Positions 61,123 through 64,000 of a stretch of 64,000 nt of DNA are shown piece after piece (within the stretch, counting starts at the first letter, position 1; every line of letters starts with the position of its first letter). The notes below the pieces were generated by a model. That model was not told where the DNA came from. It saw nothing but the letters and a program-made list of their open reading frames with translations, and ran no database searches. Source of the stretch: Myrica gale (Eukaryota > Streptophyta > Magnoliopsida > Fagales > Myricaceae); the NCBI GenBank assembly GCA_963930655.1, contig OZ005620.1, forward strand, positions 139,001-203,000, read 5' to 3'. The position numbers and the translations under genes are program-made.

Positions 61123-64000
61123 CCTGGGGCCTTTCTTTTCTTCGGACTTCGTGGTTTTGAGGTTTCCTCTGCTGGAACTGTTCGCGGGATCCTGAAGGAA
61201 AATGAAGTGATGGTGGGAGTTAAAAGCAGGGAAACGGAAAGAAGAGGAGGGACGCTGCAGAAGGAAAAGGGCTTTGGCTTTTTGTAGCTACGATTTTGAT
61301 TCTCAAGAAAAGACTCAAGAGCTCGCGACACGTCACCCTTCGAACGTTACACTAATCACTGCATTTCCATACTCGGTCGAATGCACATATATAGGATAGT
61401 TAGGATAAGCATTACGATATTCCGAGTTATTCCACCCTTGCTTGTATTTTTATTTGGAGCTTCCGACTCTGCATTCCCACACGTGGAACATAGAGAAAGA
61501 ACAATGTCTTTAGTTGGGACTTTTAAGTTTTACCCCTAATTCATTAATTAGTTGGGATGTTTATAATTACAGAGGAACAAAGAGAGGGAAAAAAAGGCAA
61601 GGAATGACTTTCAAAGAAAGTTCAATAAGTTTGTGGAGGCTCTGTTTTTAGAGAAAAAACAAAAGAAAGGAAATTCGCGAGGCTCTGTTGCCAAACCTAA
61701 TGTGAGGCTGTATATGACATTTCACTGGAGTTCAATCAACTCCTAAGAGTAGTTATTACCTCCAAGCCTTCGCCCGAATAGTGAAAAGACTTCCTAAGAT
61801 TGACATGTTAAATTTGATCCCTTGTGGCTGTTTAAGTTATGTTCTTCGTATTGGCGCCGTTTTTTCAGTTTATCAAAATACTCGTTATCGTATTTCAGGA
61901 AAAGCCAAATGTCCTGAACCAGAATAGTATAACTTAGGCTGTGGTCCCAGGTACGAAGAACATTTACTCATGTGAAACAGTGAACATTTTGCCGGTAGTT
62001 TCCTTGTGAGTAGAGCCAGAATCGCACGTTCAACGAGGGGGAGCAGAGAGCTTAATCCCCAGCTTAGGAGGTTCTACCGAAACCACTACACGGTAACACG
62101 GCGGAGGGATAGCGGAATCCAATTGTTGAGTCTTGGACATAAAATAGTACTCGGGAGGCCAATTCTGATGGTCACTTGGACTTGCCATTAGCGTCGGATT
62201 CTATCTCTCATTATACTCCACTGTAGGGCATAGTATATTATTCTCACCCAACACTCCAAGATACCGATTGTGGGGCCTTGTGCAGGTTCACGGAGCCCGT
62301 TCACCACATTTTCTTACAGGTCTCGATGCTTTCTCAACCAAAAATTGCTGGCCTGCTGCCTGCTGGGTGCATGAGGATTTTACCATTTCGATATTGGGTA
62401 GGTTCACAAGGGCTAAAAAAAAAGTTCGTGTACGATTGCAGTTACTTATGGTTGCTTTACACCACGGACTGGTTGTAAATTGAAACCGTTAAGCATGTCT
62501 TGTCAGAAAGAGCTGCATATTTAACGTGGGATTAGCTCTGTAATTGGTAATGGTAAAAGAAGATGGTCTACAGTTTCTCACTCACCTTGGCTAGAGCAGT
62601 GACAGAGTCGAGAACCTAACAAGATTGAGACATTTGTTAAATGTGAAGGTTACTCGCTGCAATTTGAGTTTGACATATAAGTCAAGACTAGATAGAGATT
62701 GTAACAGGCGGCTCTGCCAGCACTGGGAATAACATTTAGAGCTGGCTTTAGATGCAGTCCCAAGTTCCTCGTGATGCCTTTCTGCTCGCCGCACCTACTA
62801 CCCAATCAAACATTTTCCTTCTCTCACCTCACTTTTTTCCTCTTCGGATCTGGTTGCTCAACGGTTACTTCCATCTCCTTGTACAATTCGCCTCTCTAAA
62901 GTTATCTTTCGTATTTAGCTGTGACCTACATATAAATGTGCATATCCATCCACACACCAAATAAATGTATCAAAGCAATGGGAGAGGAGAGGAGAGTAAG
63001 GCAGGATATATAATATATAATTAAAATTAGTCTCTAAAAAAAAATATAGCAATTAAGTCATGGTTGGTATCATTTGAAACCTTAAATCACATATCACTAT
63101 ATATGTACTGGAATGGAAATGCTAGAAGACAGAAAGACCACTTGCTACTTTCAAATGAATTACTAATTTTTTGTTCGGCCCTTGATGACTCGCATATGAA
63201 TTCACTGATGACTGATGGGTTATACACAGACCATGTCTAAGATAGCTTCCATTTACTGTTTGAAAATATATAGATGCAAACAAAAGGAGAGAGGAAATCT
63301 GTTTCAACATATTTATGTGCAATAAATGTATCCAATAAAGAATGGCCTGGACTGGAGCGAAGAGGGTGACAAGAATCTTAAAGAAGCTGCTGTTTGGTTG
63401 CTTCGGCTTTGGAGGAAAGCTGTCTTTAATGTTTCTCGCGTAAACTCGTGAGCTTAAGGACTACCCCACACAACGACAACACAGTGAGTAGTCTACGTGC
63501 TAATTCTTACCCACTGCTTGCGATATGGCAGTTTCCTAGCTGGCTAGCTAATGAAATTGTGGTCGTAATCTTTCTAGCTAGGATGTGATAAAGCAAGTTG
63601 AATGAATTGGTACTTCTGGATCTGCCCGAGTGGTTTTTTAGATCTTGTTGGAGTTTTCAGAACACCAAGAGCCAATAGGCATGCCCTTCAGCTTGTGAAT
63701 AGGTAACAAGTCTGCAATGATGATGCTTGGTTTGCAATGGATGAGAGAGACGATCAGCCAAGTTGCCATGGAGCTTATATATAAGTAATTTGAGATAACT
63801 CTTTTTGACGCCGATGAATTCACAAGCTGCATCGAGTGATTTATCAATCTAGAGTTATTAACCTTGAATCAAATGAATAACCCCATTGGCGATTGCCCCT
63901 GTATGCCTTGAAGAGGCATCAAAATGGACTCCTGTTGTTGGGAGCACACAACTGAACTATATGTGAACATCCTGGGCTGAGCTACAGCCATGCAAAACAA
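61123..64000. other. ICE1 leader, promoter and right-edge spacer
   Basis: The first about 210 bases are GA-rich on the minus strand and probably form the ICE1 leader. Beyond, to the window end, no protein family is recognised. The stretch 61.9-62.5 kb is less AT-rich, but its frames are short. A 33-codon ORF at 63342-63443 is discussed under rejected items. Confidence 0.45.

Noticed and set aside
60797..61287. Long plus-strand ORFs opposite ICE1 exon 1
   Set aside because: Antisense shadows of the ICE1 coding frame, without motifs.
61930..62500. Possible coding transcript upstream of ICE1
   Set aside because: Base composition is somewhat gene-like, but the short ORFs do not join through splice sites and match no family.
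63342..63443. 33-codon ORF MAWTGAKRVTRILKKLLFGC... near the right edge
   Set aside because: Basic and hydrophobic like some plant peptides, but it matches no family I know (not DVL/ROT, RALF or CLE), and ORFs of this length arise by chance.
1..64000. tRNA, rRNA, CRISPR arrays and bacterial-type operons
   Set aside because: None was seen. Intron-rich genes and plant protein families make prokaryotic features irrelevant, and no complete tRNA cloverleaf was found by eye, though a tRNA scan was not possible.

Overview
This is nuclear DNA from a flowering plant, most likely a woody eudicot. Every protein gene is split by introns with plant-type splice sites. The spacers are AT-rich and hold foldback elements, a relic of a hAT transposon and many simple repeats. 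I cannot name the species. Seven genes could be read exon by exon with their frames intact, an eighth is cut by the left edge, and there is one broken gene.

Layout. 0.8-2.5 kb, minus: the 5' part of a coiled-coil/WD40 protein gene whose remaining exons are not seen in the window. 2.8-3.4 kb: a foldback element. 4.4-6.2 kb, minus: APO3, an organellar RNA-splicing factor. 7.2-13.7 kb (leader to about 14.9 kb), minus: a MEI2-like RNA-binding protein (AML1/AML4 type) with 14 coding exons, one intron using a GC donor. 15-20.2 kb: AT-rich spacer. 20.2-21.8 kb, minus: MHF1/CENP-S, a histone-fold DNA-repair protein. 23.0-24.3 kb: a foldback of about 1.15 kb with arms of over 500 bp. 26.0-27.5 kb, minus: CHLM, magnesium-protoporphyrin IX methyltransferase. 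30.3-38.5 kb (leader probably from 28.4 kb), plus: SRP68. 39.2-39.7 kb, minus: a J-domain pseudogene. 39.7-51 kb: a repeat-rich spacer with a hAT relic, tandem repeats and a possible orphan exon. 51.5-55.8 kb, plus: ARF2, with short upstream ORFs and a TAS3 tasiR-ARF target site. 57.8-61.1 kb, minus: ICE1/SCREAM. 61.3-64 kb: no gene seen.

The genes do not form a pathway. They cover organelle RNA processing (APO3), RNA binding in meristem and meiosis (AML1), genome stability (MHF1), chlorophyll synthesis (CHLM), protein targeting to the ER (SRP68), auxin response (ARF2) and cold and stomatal regulation (ICE1). From memory, APO3, AML1, SRP68 and ARF2 lie close together in this order at At5g61930-At5g62000 in Arabidopsis, so this looks like a conserved gene block. 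Exon junctions come from reading splice sites and protein continuity, not from transcripts. For all seven complete genes the summed coding length is a multiple of three.
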